A stretch of 64,000 nucleotides of DNA from Anaerocolumna chitinilytica (GTDB lineage: Bacteria; Bacillota; Clostridia; Lachnospirales; Lachnospiraceae): the NCBI RefSeq assembly GCF_014218355.1, contig NZ_AP023368.1:1058001-1122000 (forward strand), given 5' to 3'. This document shows, one piece after another, positions 53,313-63,617 of this stretch. The position numbers and the translations under genes were made by a program. How positions within the stretch are numbered: the first letter of the stretch is position 1; every line of letters begins with the position of its first letter. The notes under the pieces are model-generated. The model made no database searches, was not told the origin of the DNA, and saw only the letters and a program-made list of their open reading frames with translations.

Positions 53313-54833
53313 ATGTTAAGAACAGCAAAAACAGAAAATGGAATAGTACGTGGGCTTCCGGCTGCGGACCCAAGGATAACCAGTTATAAGGGGATACCCT
53401 TTGCAGCACCTCCCGTGGGGGAATACCGCTTTCATGCCCCTATGCCGGCGAAGGATTGGGAGGGGGAATTAAAAGCATTTGAATTCGCCCCTATTTCCAT
53501 GCAAGCACCTACCGTGATTGATGTAAATAATATTTATACCAGAGAATGGGCAGTGGACCCGGATATCCCTATGAGTGAAGATTGTCTCTATCTAAATGTA
53601 TGGACACCTGCCTGCTCTGCAGAGGAAAAGCTTCCTGTTTATGTCTGGTATTTTGGAGGAGGCCTTCAGGTGGGGCACACTGCGGAGATGGAATTTGACG
53701 GGGAACGTATAGCACGCAGGGGGATTGTTGTGGTAACCGTTAATTACAGACTCAATGTCTTCGGCTTTTTATGCCATCCGGAGATTACAAGTGAGAACCC
53801 TCAGGCTCCGGCTAATTTTGGTTATCTGGACCAGCAGGCGGCTACAAGATGGGTAAAGAGGAATATCGCTGCTTTTGGCGGAGATCCTACTAATATTACG
53901 ATTGGAGGCCAGTCAGCGGGAGGCGGCAGTGTCTTAAGCCAGCTCACCTCACCTCAAAACGAGGGCCTTTTTCAAAGAGCCATCGTCCAAAGCGGATTTT
54001 TTGGTGTGGTTTACCCGGAGGCCTTTAATCCCTTTTCAGGAAAGACTCTTTCGGAAGCAGAGCAGGAGGGAGTAGAATTTTTTAAGTTCCTGGGGGTTGA
54101 GAGCTTACAGGCGGCCAGGGGACTGGAGGCAGAATATATCAACAAAAAAGCACTGGAGTATAAGCACTTTTGGGGACCGGCAGTAGATAATATTTATTGT
54201 ATCGGGGATTCCCTTGAATTATTTGTAAGCAATAAACGTCTTCCGGTTCCGGTAATGGCAGGGCATACCTCACAGGAGTTTATCCAATGGATGAAGGCTG
54301 AGAGTATGGAGGAGTTTGAGAAGACTGCTATTGATTGCTATGGGGACCGTGCCCATGAGTTCTTAAGGATATGCAAAGCAGAAGATGACGATGTGAAGAC
54401 GGCAGTTGAAAAGAGCGGAATCCGCGGAATAGAATACGCAATTCGAATAGCTGCCAATGCAAATTCCAAGACCGGTATTAATACGCCGTTTTATTACTAT
54501 AATTTTGATGCTGAGATTCCCGGCTGGGATAATCCGGGAACCTTCCATTCGGTGGATCTTTGGTTCTTTTTTGAGACCCTGGCGAAATGCTGGCGGCCCT
54601 TTACCGGAAAGCATTATGATCTGGCCCGCCAGATGTGCAATTACTGGTCTAATTTCATTAAAACCGGAAACCCTAACGGTATAGATTCAACCGGAGAGGA
54701 ATTGCCCTTATGGGAGCCCTATACCGAGGAGAACCCCTATGGCATGGTATTTGGGGATAAAGCTGAATTTGCAAAAGAAGAGCCGGGAGAACTGGTAAGC
54801 TTCTTAGTAAAGGAATACTATAACAAAAAGTAA
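53313..54833 (+). CDS. Type-B carboxylesterase (alpha/beta hydrolase)
   Basis: 506 residues of the carboxylesterase/cholinesterase family: YKGIPFAAPPVGEYRF at the start, EDCLYLNVWTP, oxyanion loop YFGGGLQVG, nucleophile Ser201 in GGQSAGGGS, and a late His near HSVDLWFFFE. No signal peptide. ATG 53313 follows AAAGGAG; an upstream in-frame ATG is not needed. Between a sugar transporter and a GH27 enzyme, it probably removes acetyl or feruloyl esters from imported hemicellulose oligosaccharides; this is inferred from position only. Confidence 0.87.
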   Translation: MLRTAKTENGIVRGLPAADPRITSYKGIPFAAPPVGEYRFHAPMPAKDWEGELKAFEFAPISMQAPTVIDVNNIYTREWAVDPDIPMSEDCLYLNVWTPACSAEEKLPVYVWYFGGGLQVGHTAEMEFDGERIARRGIVVVTVNYRLNVFGFLCHPEITSENPQAPANFGYLDQQAATRWVKRNIAAFGGDPTNITIGGQSAGGGSVLSQLTSPQNEGLFQRAIVQSGFFGVVYPEAFNPFSGKTLSEAEQEGVEFFKFLGVESLQAARGLEAEYINKKALEYKHFWGPAVDNIYCIGDSLELFVSNKRLPVPVMAGHTSQEFIQWMKAESMEEFEKTAIDCYGDRAHEFLRICKAEDDDVKTAVEKSGIRGIEYAIRIAANANSKTGINTPFYYYNFDAEIPGWDNPGTFHSVDLWFFFETLAKCWRPFTGKHYDLARQMCNYWSNFIKTGNPNGIDSTGEELPLWEPYTEENPYGMVFGDKAEFAKEEPGELVSFLVKEYYNKK

Positions 54834-54849
54834 GCGTAAGGAGCGACAG

Positions 54850-56139
54850 ATGAATAAGAATAATTTTTCTCTTACACCACCTATGGGATGGAACAGCTAT
54901 GACTATTATGATACGGCAGTTAACGAGGAACAAGTAAAGGCTAATGCAGATTATATGGCCGCTAATCTAAAGGAGTATGGCTGGGAGTATGTGGTAGTGG
55001 ATATCCAATGGTATGCCCTCGATGCAGGTACCCAGAGAGACAGATACCAATATATTCCGTTTTGGGAAGTGGCTATGGATGAGTATTCTAGGCTGGTGCC
55101 TTGTACGGACAGGTTTCCGTCGGCAAAGGACGGACAGGGTTTTAAGCCTCTGGCCGATTATATCCACAGTCTTGGCTTAAAATTTGGTATTCATATTATG
55201 AGAGGAATTCCAAGAGCTGCCGCTCATGAACACAGAAAGGTCTTTGGCAGCGATGCAACGGCCAATGAAATTGCAGATCCTTCCTCCATCTGTTTCTGGA
55301 ATCCGGATATGTATGGATTAAGGGCTGACAGGGAAGAATCCCAGGCATACTATAATTCTCTTTTCGAACTATATGCACAGTGGGGAGTGGATTTTGTAAA
55401 ATGTGATGATATTTGCCGCTATGACATGCCCTCCGCAAAGAAAGAGATCGAGATGCTGCATCATGCCATCCTAGCCTGCAAAAGACCGATAGTATTAAGT
55501 CTTTCCCCCGGGCCGGCCTTGATCAATGAAGCCTGGCATTATGAAAAGTATGCAAATATGTGGCGGATAACCGATGATTTTTGGGATAGCTGGCCACTGC
55601 TTAAGAATATGTTTGAACGCTGTGAACTATGGCAGAACCATGTGTCTGAGGGGTGTTATCCGGATTGCGACATGCTGCCTTTGGGCTATGTGGGAAAAGG
55701 TTTTGGAGAAGAACGATACACAGGTTTTACGAAGGAAGAGCAGGTAACCATGATGACCCTCTGGTGCATGTTCCGTTCGCCTCTTATGCTGGGAGCAGAA
55801 TTAACGAAGCTGGATGAATGGACAAAAGGGCTTTTGACCAATAAGGACGTATTAAGGCTTCTTACTCATTCTATAGGAGCAAAGCAGATGTACAGAGATT
55901 CAAAAAAGGCTGCCTGGTTGTCCAGGGACACGGAGGAGAACGCCTGGTATCTGGCACTCTTTAATCTGGAGGACACAGAGGGTATTATAGAGTTCAAGGA
56001 AACAGAGCTGGAAGAATCTATATTTAAAGGAAAAGCCTATGAGGAACTATGGACCGGAGAAACTATCCGGGCAGCAGATAATAATTTTTCTGTTCGGATA
56101 GCTGCTCATGGTGCAAAACTCTATAAAGTAATAGAGTAA
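54850..56139 (+). CDS. GH27 glycosidase (alpha-galactosidase or beta-L-arabinopyranosidase)
   Basis: 429 residues, no signal peptide. Opening TPPMGWNSYDYYDTAVNEEQV is the GH27 signature. Nucleophile Asp is D186 in FVKCDD and the acid Asp lies in MWRITDD (about D242). The family hydrolyses alpha-galactosides; some members cut beta-L-arabinopyranosides, and this one's QWYAL/GSDATANEI region suggests the latter is possible given the arabinose genes. ATG follows AAGGAG. It lies 16 bases after the esterase gene, so they form one operon. Confidence 0.88.
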   Translation: MNKNNFSLTPPMGWNSYDYYDTAVNEEQVKANADYMAANLKEYGWEYVVVDIQWYALDAGTQRDRYQYIPFWEVAMDEYSRLVPCTDRFPSAKDGQGFKPLADYIHSLGLKFGIHIMRGIPRAAAHEHRKVFGSDATANEIADPSSICFWNPDMYGLRADREESQAYYNSLFELYAQWGVDFVKCDDICRYDMPSAKKEIEMLHHAILACKRPIVLSLSPGPALINEAWHYEKYANMWRITDDFWDSWPLLKNMFERCELWQNHVSEGCYPDCDMLPLGYVGKGFGEERYTGFTKEEQVTMMTLWCMFRSPLMLGAELTKLDEWTKGLLTNKDVLRLLTHSIGAKQMYRDSKKAAWLSRDTEENAWYLALFNLEDTEGIIEFKETELEESIFKGKAYEELWTGETIRAADNNFSVRIAAHGAKLYKVIE

Positions 56140-56144
56140 AGCAG

Positions 56145-56189
56145 ATAGGGCAATATTACTGGAAATTTGGTAATATTGCCCTATTTTTG
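56145..56189 (+). terminator. Terminator after the GH27 gene
   Basis: ATAGGGCAATATTAC (56145-56159) pairs perfectly with 56170-56184, 10-base loop, then TTTTT. Confidence 0.92.
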
Positions 56190-56294
56190 TGCCATAAAAC
56201 ATGAAAAATAATAATATTTGACCATAAGATAGCAATAATAAAGTAGATGTTATGGTAAAAATAAATTATCATGGAAGGAGGAGGAAGGTTTATT

Positions 56295-58094
56295 GTGGAG
56301 AGAAAAAATAATTATCTTTGGGGAAAGAATTTTTTGAGCAGAATATCTCTGTTCAAAAAAATGTTGATTTTATTCATTGGATGCGCCATTATTCCGATTA
56401 CTACCCAAGCATATTTTTATTATATTGATACGGAGAAAAGCATTCAGGAAAATATGCTGCAAAAGGTAAGTGAAACACTGGATGACAAAGCTTATAAGCT
56501 CTCAGGAGAATTGTCCACAGCACTTGCTCTGTCCAGAAGACTTGCCAAGGATGACTCCCTCAAGGGAATGATGGATACGAATTTTAATGACGAGAAAAGT
56601 TACCTTGAAACCTATCAAAATAAAATAAAACAGATCTTATCCTTAAATCTTCCCTATTATCAACAGATCAGGGGATTAGCAGTATATACGGACAATCCCA
56701 GTGTCTTAAATGGTATTTATGTAAAGAAGGTTATTCCTTTTAATGATGTTCTTTTAGGAGAAGAATTACTGGATATAAAGGAAGCTTGGATTACTACCAG
56801 TCAGGGCAAATCACAGCTGCGTATTGCAGTTAGTTCCAAAGAGGGCATCTCAGGTGACCGCAGTATCAGTATTATCAGCTATATGAATAACTATAACCAA
56901 TACAGTAATTATAACAAAGTAATAAAGGTGGATTTGTATATTCCTTATTTTATTAACATTTTAAAAGAAAGTAATTTATTTGAAAATATGATTGTGGCTG
57001 ACAGTAACGGGCGGGTGGTGATGGCAGCCAATACCTACAGTGTCAGCGGGGGATTCAGTATCTACAATCCGGATGAGGTGAAGGAAGGAATTGTGGTCCT
57101 AAAAAAAGAGATTAATGGTTTTCCCCTTTCTGTTTATGGCTTTTATGATGCAAAAGTAATAGCGGGGGAATTCAAAGAAAGCAGGATGAATAGTCTGTAT
57201 GCCTCCTTTATTGCCGTAGTACTTGCTACTCTCTTTTGTTTTGCCATAACTTTGAATATAACCAAACGTATACGATTAATGGTAAAGCAGTCAAAACATA
57301 TCGCAATGGGTAATTTTGTGCAATCGAAATATCCGGTAAATGGAAATGATGAAATCAGCCTTTTAGAAAACAGTATGAACCAGATGAGCTGCCAGTTAAA
57401 GGAGCTTATTGAGCAGGAATACCAAAGAAAGCTTCTGCAAGTAGAGTTGGAAAAGGAAACGACTCAGGCTAAGCTCTCAGCTCTGCAAAGCCAGGTAAAT
57501 CCTCATTTTCTGTTTAATGCTCTGGAGAGTATCCGGTTAAAAGCCCTGTCCAAGGAGGAGGAAGAAACGGCGACCATGATTAAGTATATGGCAAGGATGT
57601 TCCGCCAGCTAATCAACTGGAAAGATGATATCGTGATGCTTCAGGATGATATGAAGTTCCTTGAGGAGTATCTGATTATTCAGAAATATCGTTTTGAAGA
57701 TGAATTTACCTATGAAATTGAAATTGATGAGGAAGTCAGAAACTGCCGGATTCCAAAGATGATTATACAGCCACTGGTGGAGAATGTCTGTGTTCATGGC
57801 GTAGGTGCCATACCAAGAGGCAGGCAGGTGAAAGTATCTGCTAAAAGGGAAGCAGAAATACTCGTTATTAAAGTTAAGGATAACGGAGTGGGGATGCCGG
57901 CGGAGAAATTACAGGCCATAAGACTGGCCTTAAAGGGAAAGGAACAACCGGCAAGCATAGGTTTGTATAATGTGTACCAACGGCTCTTATTGTATTACGG
58001 GGAGAATTTTGATTTCCTCATTGAAAGTGCTATGGGAGAAGGGACGGAATTTAGGATTCATATACCAATAAAATATGCGGAGGGGGCAGAGTAA
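56295..58094 (+). CDS. Sensor histidine kinase, YesM type (second module)
   Basis: 599 residues from GTG 56295, which follows a strong AAGGAGGAGG at good spacing; the ATG at 56271 lies inside or before that site and is unlikely. Two membrane helices (about 22-42 and 300-322) enclose an extracellular sensor; then HAMP, His-kinase domain with the His in QVNPHFLFN (about H400) and ATPase boxes VENVCVHG, DNGVGM, IGLYNVYQRL. Overlaps the following regulator gene by one base (TAATG). Second YesM/YesN pair of the region. Confidence 0.93.
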   Translation: MERKNNYLWGKNFLSRISLFKKMLILFIGCAIIPITTQAYFYYIDTEKSIQENMLQKVSETLDDKAYKLSGELSTALALSRRLAKDDSLKGMMDTNFNDEKSYLETYQNKIKQILSLNLPYYQQIRGLAVYTDNPSVLNGIYVKKVIPFNDVLLGEELLDIKEAWITTSQGKSQLRIAVSSKEGISGDRSISIISYMNNYNQYSNYNKVIKVDLYIPYFINILKESNLFENMIVADSNGRVVMAANTYSVSGGFSIYNPDEVKEGIVVLKKEINGFPLSVYGFYDAKVIAGEFKESRMNSLYASFIAVVLATLFCFAITLNITKRIRLMVKQSKHIAMGNFVQSKYPVNGNDEISLLENSMNQMSCQLKELIEQEYQRKLLQVELEKETTQAKLSALQSQVNPHFLFNALESIRLKALSKEEEETATMIKYMARMFRQLINWKDDIVMLQDDMKFLEEYLIIQKYRFEDEFTYEIEIDEEVRNCRIPKMIIQPLVENVCVHGVGAIPRGRQVKVSAKREAEILVIKVKDNGVGMPAEKLQAIRLALKGKEQPASIGLYNVYQRLLLYYGENFDFLIESAMGEGTEFRIHIPIKYAEGAE

Positions 58095-59620
58095 TGTATT
58101 CTATCTTAATTGTGGATGATGAAAAAGCGATAAGAGAAAATCTATCGAAAGCGATACCTTTTGATGAATATGGTTTTTTTATTGGTGGTACGGCTGCTAA
58201 CGGTGCTGAGGCATTGGAACTGCTACCTGTACTGAAACCGGATATGATACTGTTAGATGTCTGCATGCCGGTAATGGATGGATTGGGATTCTTAAAGGAA
58301 CTAAAAAAAACCGAATACAGTGACACAATTGTAATTATGCTTTCCGGCTACAGCGATTTTGAATATGCGAAAAAGGCTATGAGATACGGTGCGAAAGGCT
58401 ATGTAACTAAGCCGGTGGATGAGGAAATTCTGCCTTTATTAACGGAAATGAATCAGGAGCTTAGAAAGAGCAGTTACCAGAGGCTCATGAAAACACAAAT
58501 GGATGACTTAAGGCTGCTAAATATGCTCTATAACGGAAAAAGCTGGGACAGAAGTATATTTGGTAAATATATTTTAGTGCATTGTATAATATTGAAGGCT
58601 ACTGTGGATGACGGGGAGGATAATCCCTATAGTATTGTTCAGAATTGTATGGAAAATTTGCTAAAGGAATACGGAAACTGCCTTTTTAGAACAAAGGGCT
58701 GTATTTTAACATATCTGATACCAAAAGAAATCTTTCATTATTATGATGAAAGTGAAGAAATTTTTGCAAAACATCTGCTGTACCTGTTAAGGGAGGAAAA
58801 GCTTCAGTGCAGCCTTTTACTGGATAAAGAGGTATTTGGAAACAGTGACTCCGCTTTTCGTGAGGACTACAATGCTAACCTGTATACCATGATGACGGAA
58901 GTATTCTACGGAAAAACCGGTGTTATCGATATTACAAAACTAGCTAAAAATAACCGGGTGGAACGACTGAACCGGGAAGAATATTTTATGGAACAGCTGA
59001 GGAGATATCTGCTGGAACTGGATAAAGCCTCTATCCAACGAGAATTTGATGCCCTCATGGAAGAAATAGAGGGAATTCGCCTTCGGATTGAATATATCCA
59101 GGAAATCAATTTCAGAATTTATTATCTTTTGGCGGATACAATTGCTTCAGAAAGCAGTAACAGCAGGGAGGAACCGATATTAACCCCTCCTGAGTGGCTG
59201 GAATATATTTATTTTTATACCTTTGACAAATGGAAGATGCTGCAGCTAAGCGGGATAGAAGAAGCCTTCCGGTATATTGAAAGCCGGAGAAGTATTGCAA
59301 ATCTTGGCGTCTGCGGCAATATCATTGAGTATGTCCACAGACATTTCAGAGAACCTATCACTTTGCAGCAGGTAGCAGAAAATTTCTATATGAACTCTGC
59401 TTATCTGGGACAGATCTTTCAAAAGGCTACGGGAGAATCTTTTAAGAGGTATGTAAATAATCTGCGCATTGCAGAAGCGAAAAGGCTTCTAAAACAGACT
59501 GACGGACTGATTTATGAAATTGCTTACCAGGTGGGATACGTAGAAAGCAAGTATTTTATTGAGAAGTTTGTAGCACATGTGGGAATGAGTCCCACCGAAT
59601 ATCGGAAAGCAATCGTTTAG
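58094..59620 (+). CDS. Response regulator, YesN/AraC type (second module)
   Basis: 508 residues. Receiver (about 1-125): ILIVDDEKAIRENL, Asp in ILLDVCMPVMDG, Lys in TKPVDEE. A middle region of about 260 residues follows, then the AraC domain (LQQVAENFYMNSAYLGQIFQKATG, IYEIAYQVGYVESKYFIEKFVAHVGMSPTEYRK). The ATG overlaps the kinase stop, so kinase and regulator are translationally coupled. Likely activates the binding-protein operon that begins about 110 bases downstream. Confidence 0.93.
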   Translation: MYSILIVDDEKAIRENLSKAIPFDEYGFFIGGTAANGAEALELLPVLKPDMILLDVCMPVMDGLGFLKELKKTEYSDTIVIMLSGYSDFEYAKKAMRYGAKGYVTKPVDEEILPLLTEMNQELRKSSYQRLMKTQMDDLRLLNMLYNGKSWDRSIFGKYILVHCIILKATVDDGEDNPYSIVQNCMENLLKEYGNCLFRTKGCILTYLIPKEIFHYYDESEEIFAKHLLYLLREEKLQCSLLLDKEVFGNSDSAFREDYNANLYTMMTEVFYGKTGVIDITKLAKNNRVERLNREEYFMEQLRRYLLELDKASIQREFDALMEEIEGIRLRIEYIQEINFRIYYLLADTIASESSNSREEPILTPPEWLEYIYFYTFDKWKMLQLSGIEEAFRYIESRRSIANLGVCGNIIEYVHRHFREPITLQQVAENFYMNSAYLGQIFQKATGESFKRYVNNLRIAEAKRLLKQTDGLIYEIAYQVGYVESKYFIEKFVAHVGMSPTEYRKAIV

Positions 59621-59730
59621 TCTATTGGATTGTATAAAAAAATTGGAATGAGAGCTATAGTTTTCGGAGTGAGTTAAGAGCAGCGGAATGGTAAGATAAA
59701 GACACCAAATAAAGAAAGGTGGCAAAGCTA

Positions 59731-61488
59731 TTGAGTATGAAAAAAGTTATGGCTATTTTAATGATCGTATGCATTATGGTATCAATGACCGCATGCGGTA
59801 AAACTGGGGAGAACAAGGCGAAGAACACAGCAGCAGTCACTGAAACACCTGCTGCCACAGAAACACCTGCCGCTACGGATGACAGCAGCAAACCTGATAC
59901 TACAGCAACTGCTCCGGGAGATATCTACGGAGGTTTAACTGCATTACCGGATGCCGGTGACCCGATTACTTTCACAATGTTTGTCCGCGACCCGGGAACT
60001 GTTCCCTCTAAGGATAATCCGGTTCTGAAAAAAATCACAGAATTAACCGGTGTTACCATTGATTTTGAATTTTTGGTAGGAGATTTAGATTCTAAGGTTG
60101 GTGTTATGATTGCCGGTGAGGATTATCCCGATGCAATTTTTGCCGACAATGCTAAATTTACCGATGCAGGTGCTTTTATTCCTCTGGAGGATAAACTAAA
60201 AGACTATCCCAACCTGAATGACCACTATAGTCCTTATGCCGATAAGATGACAGCAGCTGACGGACATCAATACATACTGGAACTGTATGGTGCCAGAAAA
60301 AATGCAGCACCTATTTTTAACAATACCGGTTCAGGCTTCTTTATACAGAAAGCTGTATTGGAAGAGGCCGGATATCCTATTCCTAAGACCCTTGATGAAT
60401 ACTTTAAACTGATTGAAGATTACAAGACAAAACATCCTGATATTGACGGTGTTAAGACAGTCGGATTCGAAGTTCTGTCTGATGGCTGGAGAGATTTCTG
60501 CCTTCGTAACCCGGCTCAGCATTTGATGGGCGCTGGTAATGATGGTGATGTTTATGTTGATTTGAATAATTATACGGCTTCTCTGTACCAGATCAGTGAT
60601 ACAGCGAAGGCTTATTACAAGAAATTAAATGACGAATACCAGAAAGGTATTATTGAAGCAGAAACATTTACAGAAAGCTATGACCAATATATATCAAGAA
60701 TTTCCACCGGCGCTGTTTTAGGTTTCTTTGATCAGCAGTGGGATTTTGCCTCCGGTGAAAATGTATTAAAGAATGATGGAAAATATAACCGTACTTATGT
60801 AAGCGTACCGATTACGAATCCCGGTGTAAAAGATGGTTATCTGGATGCTCCAAACAATACCATAACCGGAAATAATGGTCTTGGTATTACGATTAAGTGC
60901 AAGAATCCTGAAAGATTATTAAAATTCTATGATTGGCTCTTACAGCCTTCTGTTCAGAACTACTTACAGTGGGGAGAAGAAGGAAAAGATTACACACTGA
61001 CTGCTGACGGCGGAAAAGTACTTACTGCAGAAAGACGTGCAATCAACAATGATACAGCGAAGAAACGTGACCTTACGGGTGACACTTTGTGGCAGTATAC
61101 ACCGAAGCTTCAGGGACTTTATGATGATGGAACACCTTGCGGCCCTGGAGATTCCAAGGATGAATACCTTGCAAGCCAGTCCGATTATGATAAGCAGTTC
61201 CTGGCAGCATACAATATCCAGTATCCCGCTCAGTTAATGTCAGATCCGGTAGAGCGCCCCACTTATTATCCGGTTTGGTCCATGACCATTCCAGATGGCA
61301 GTGATGCCAAAGTTGCCAATACCAAGATGGTAGATATCTGCAGAAAATACTATCCTCAGCTGGTATTATGCAATCCTTCCGATTACGATAAATTATGGAA
61401 TGAATTCTTAAAGGAAATAGAAAATGGTAATGTTCAGCCATATTTGGATGAAGTAAATAAACAGATTGCAAAAGCTATGGGAAAATAA
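59731..61488 (+). CDS. ABC sugar-binding lipoprotein (LplA/YtcQ type, second module)
   Basis: 585 residues. TTG 59731 is chosen because AAAGGTGG lies eight bases upstream; GTG 59719 lies within that site, and ATG 59737 would be far. Signal peptide with lipobox SMTAC (Cys about residue 21), a Thr/Ala/Pro-rich linker with TETPAATETPAAT repeats, then a type-2 binding domain similar to that of the first module (NPVLKKITELTG, GEDYPDAIFADNAKFTDAGAFIPLED). Captures an oligosaccharide, distinct ligand from the first presumably. Hairpin and two permeases follow. Confidence 0.92.
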   Translation: MSMKKVMAILMIVCIMVSMTACGKTGENKAKNTAAVTETPAATETPAATDDSSKPDTTATAPGDIYGGLTALPDAGDPITFTMFVRDPGTVPSKDNPVLKKITELTGVTIDFEFLVGDLDSKVGVMIAGEDYPDAIFADNAKFTDAGAFIPLEDKLKDYPNLNDHYSPYADKMTAADGHQYILELYGARKNAAPIFNNTGSGFFIQKAVLEEAGYPIPKTLDEYFKLIEDYKTKHPDIDGVKTVGFEVLSDGWRDFCLRNPAQHLMGAGNDGDVYVDLNNYTASLYQISDTAKAYYKKLNDEYQKGIIEAETFTESYDQYISRISTGAVLGFFDQQWDFASGENVLKNDGKYNRTYVSVPITNPGVKDGYLDAPNNTITGNNGLGITIKCKNPERLLKFYDWLLQPSVQNYLQWGEEGKDYTLTADGGKVLTAERRAINNDTAKKRDLTGDTLWQYTPKLQGLYDDGTPCGPGDSKDEYLASQSDYDKQFLAAYNIQYPAQLMSDPVERPTYYPVWSMTIPDGSDAKVANTKMVDICRKYYPQLVLCNPSDYDKLWNEFLKEIENGNVQPYLDEVNKQIAKAMGK

Positions 61489-61512
61489 TATACCTGGCAG
61501 GAAAACTTATAT

Positions 61513-61560
61513 AAGGGGCTGTTGCAAAGGAGTAAATCAGCTATTTTGCAGCAGCCCCTT
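61513..61560 (+). promoter_or_regulatory. Hairpin between binding-protein and permease genes (second module)
   Basis: AAGGGGCTG (61513-61521) pairs with CAGCCCCTT (61552-61560) and the inner TTGCAAA/TTTTGCA bases extend the stem. No T-run follows, so read-through to the permeases is expected. Position matches the hairpin at 51142-51180. Confidence 0.6.
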
Positions 61561-61591
61561 CACTTAAAACCTTTGAAAGCAGGAGGCAAAA

Positions 61592-62512
61592 ATGACACGG
61601 TACAAAAAGAGTTTTCAAAAATTAAAGGCGCAGAGGTCTCTGCTCTTCATGATTATACCCTGTATGATATTTACGTTTATTTTCAGCTACTGGCCGTTAC
61701 GGGGATGGATTATGGCTTTTCAGAACTTCAGACCTGCTAAGGGTTACAACGGCTCGGAATTTGTCGGGCTGAAACAGTTTAAGTTCTTGTTCAACGAGCC
61801 GGATTTCTGGTTGTCTTTTCGGAATACCCTGGGCATGTCCATCTTGAGCCTGGTATTTGGTTTTATCAGTGCAATTGTTTTTGCACTTTTATTAAATGAA
61901 ATTCGTATGCTGGGATTTAAGAAATTGACACAGACAATTTCATATTTACCCCACTTTTTAAGCTGGGTTATTGTTTGTTCCTTAATAACGAATATTTTAT
62001 CATCTTCCGATGGTATGTTAAATAATCTGCTTCTGGGACTTGGCATAATTGATAAGCCCATATTGTGGCTGGGAGTAAAAAAGTATTTTTGGTGGATTGT
62101 AGCATTTTCTAACGTATGGAAAGAAATGGGGTGGAACTCCATTATATATATTGCTGCCATGAGCGGAATTGATTCTGCTCTTTATGAAGCAGCAGAAATC
62201 GACGGTGCGAACCGTTACCGCAGAATGTGGCATGTAACCCTTCCGGGTATCCGGTCCACAATTATTGTTATTATGATTATGAACCTTGGCTGGATACTCA
62301 ATTCCGGTTTTGAGGTACAGTACTTATTAGGCAGGGGCCTTGTTCAGGATGTGGCTCAGACCTTGGATATCTTCGTATTAAAATATGGCATCAGCAACGG
62401 GAATTATTCCCTTGCAACAGCTGCCGGTATCTTTAAATCTGTAATTTCCATTGCACTGGTTATGTCTGCAAATTACCTGGCCAGCAAGTTTGGTGAAGAT
62501 AACCTAATATAA
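61592..62512 (+). CDS. ABC sugar transporter permease, LplB type (second module)
   Basis: 306 residues with six membrane helices. SLLFMIIPCMIFTFIFSYWPLRGWIMAFQNFRPAKGYNGSEFVGL at the start and the EAA loop YEAAEIDGANRYRRMWHVTLPGIRST match the LplB group and the permease at 51180 closely. ATG follows CAGGAGGC. Partner of the next permease. Confidence 0.94.
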   Translation: MTRYKKSFQKLKAQRSLLFMIIPCMIFTFIFSYWPLRGWIMAFQNFRPAKGYNGSEFVGLKQFKFLFNEPDFWLSFRNTLGMSILSLVFGFISAIVFALLLNEIRMLGFKKLTQTISYLPHFLSWVIVCSLITNILSSSDGMLNNLLLGLGIIDKPILWLGVKKYFWWIVAFSNVWKEMGWNSIIYIAAMSGIDSALYEAAEIDGANRYRRMWHVTLPGIRSTIIVIMIMNLGWILNSGFEVQYLLGRGLVQDVAQTLDIFVLKYGISNGNYSLATAAGIFKSVISIALVMSANYLASKFGEDNLI

Positions 62513-62529
62513 TCAGGGAGGAAAAGAAT

Positions 62530-63450
62530 ATGACTCACGAAATAAAAGTAAAAGAAAAAAGAGAGCGTGGTTTGGAACCGTTGATATTTCATTCTCTGAA
62601 TGGTCTATTCATGCTTATTATCATTGTCATCATGCTGTATCCTTTCTGGAATACCGTGGCAGTATCCTTTAACGATGCTCAGGATTCCTTAAGAGGCGGA
62701 ATTACCTTATTCCCCCGTATAATATCAACCTACAGCTATGAGATGGTCTTTAAGAATCCTCTCCTTGCCAGAGCTGCGTTAAACTCCATCTTACGAACTG
62801 CTCTTGCTACAGTTCTTGGCGTATTTATCTGCTCCTTAATCGGGTATGTGCTGTCACGTCCTGAGTTTGTCTGGAGAAAGTTCGTAACCAGATACTTTAT
62901 TATTACAATGTACATATCAGCCGGCTTAATACCTACCTACTTCCTGATGAAGGACCTTAACCTCATCAATAAATTCCTGGTATATATTCTGCCCGGACTA
63001 ATCAGCGTATTTAATGTCATTATTATTAAATCCTTTATGCAAAACCTTCCGGAAAGCCTTTCAGAAGCCGCTAAGGTGGATGGGGCCGGTTATTTCAGAT
63101 GTTATTGGCAGATTATACTGCCCTGCTGTAAGCCTGTGCTGGCGACGGTTACTCTCTGGTGTGCGGTTGGAGCCTGGAATTCCTGGTTTGACACCTTTCT
63201 TTACTGCTCCAGCAAGGATAGTCTTACTACATTACAGTATGAAATGATGAAGCTGCTTTCTTCCGCCATGGGAAGTGCTTCGAAGGATGCAACCTCCATT
63301 TTCAGTCAGACCACCGTTACCCAGACGGTTACCCCTACATCTATGAGAGCAGCGGTAACCGTAGTGGCCTCCCTGCCGATTCTGGTGGTATATCCATTTC
63401 TCCAAAAATACTTTGTAAACGGAGTTACCGTTGGTGCCGTAAAGGGCTGA
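62530..63450 (+). CDS. ABC sugar transporter permease, LplC type (second module)
   Basis: 306 residues with six membrane helices. YPFWNTVAVSFNDAQDSLRGGITLFPRIIS near the start and the EAA loop SEAAKVDGAGYFRCYWQIILPCCKPVLATV match the permease at 52183. ATG follows GGGAGG, 17 bases after the previous stop. The 167 bases to the next gene show no terminator, so the GH3 gene may be in the same transcript. Confidence 0.94.
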   Translation: MTHEIKVKEKRERGLEPLIFHSLNGLFMLIIIVIMLYPFWNTVAVSFNDAQDSLRGGITLFPRIISTYSYEMVFKNPLLARAALNSILRTALATVLGVFICSLIGYVLSRPEFVWRKFVTRYFIITMYISAGLIPTYFLMKDLNLINKFLVYILPGLISVFNVIIIKSFMQNLPESLSEAAKVDGAGYFRCYWQIILPCCKPVLATVTLWCAVGAWNSWFDTFLYCSSKDSLTTLQYEMMKLLSSAMGSASKDATSIFSQTTVTQTVTPTSMRAAVTVVASLPILVVYPFLQKYFVNGVTVGAVKG

Positions 63451-63617
63451 AATTTGGCAGTGATTCCTTCTGAAATGATAAGTGTATTAACAAAGAGCAA
63501 TATATGAGGGCAGAAGAGCACTAGGTGACAGGCCAGACGCAGTAGAAAGGTTTATAATTATTTTCGGTGGAAATATAAACCATTTAACAACTATCAATAA
63601 ATAAATGGAGAGAATCT

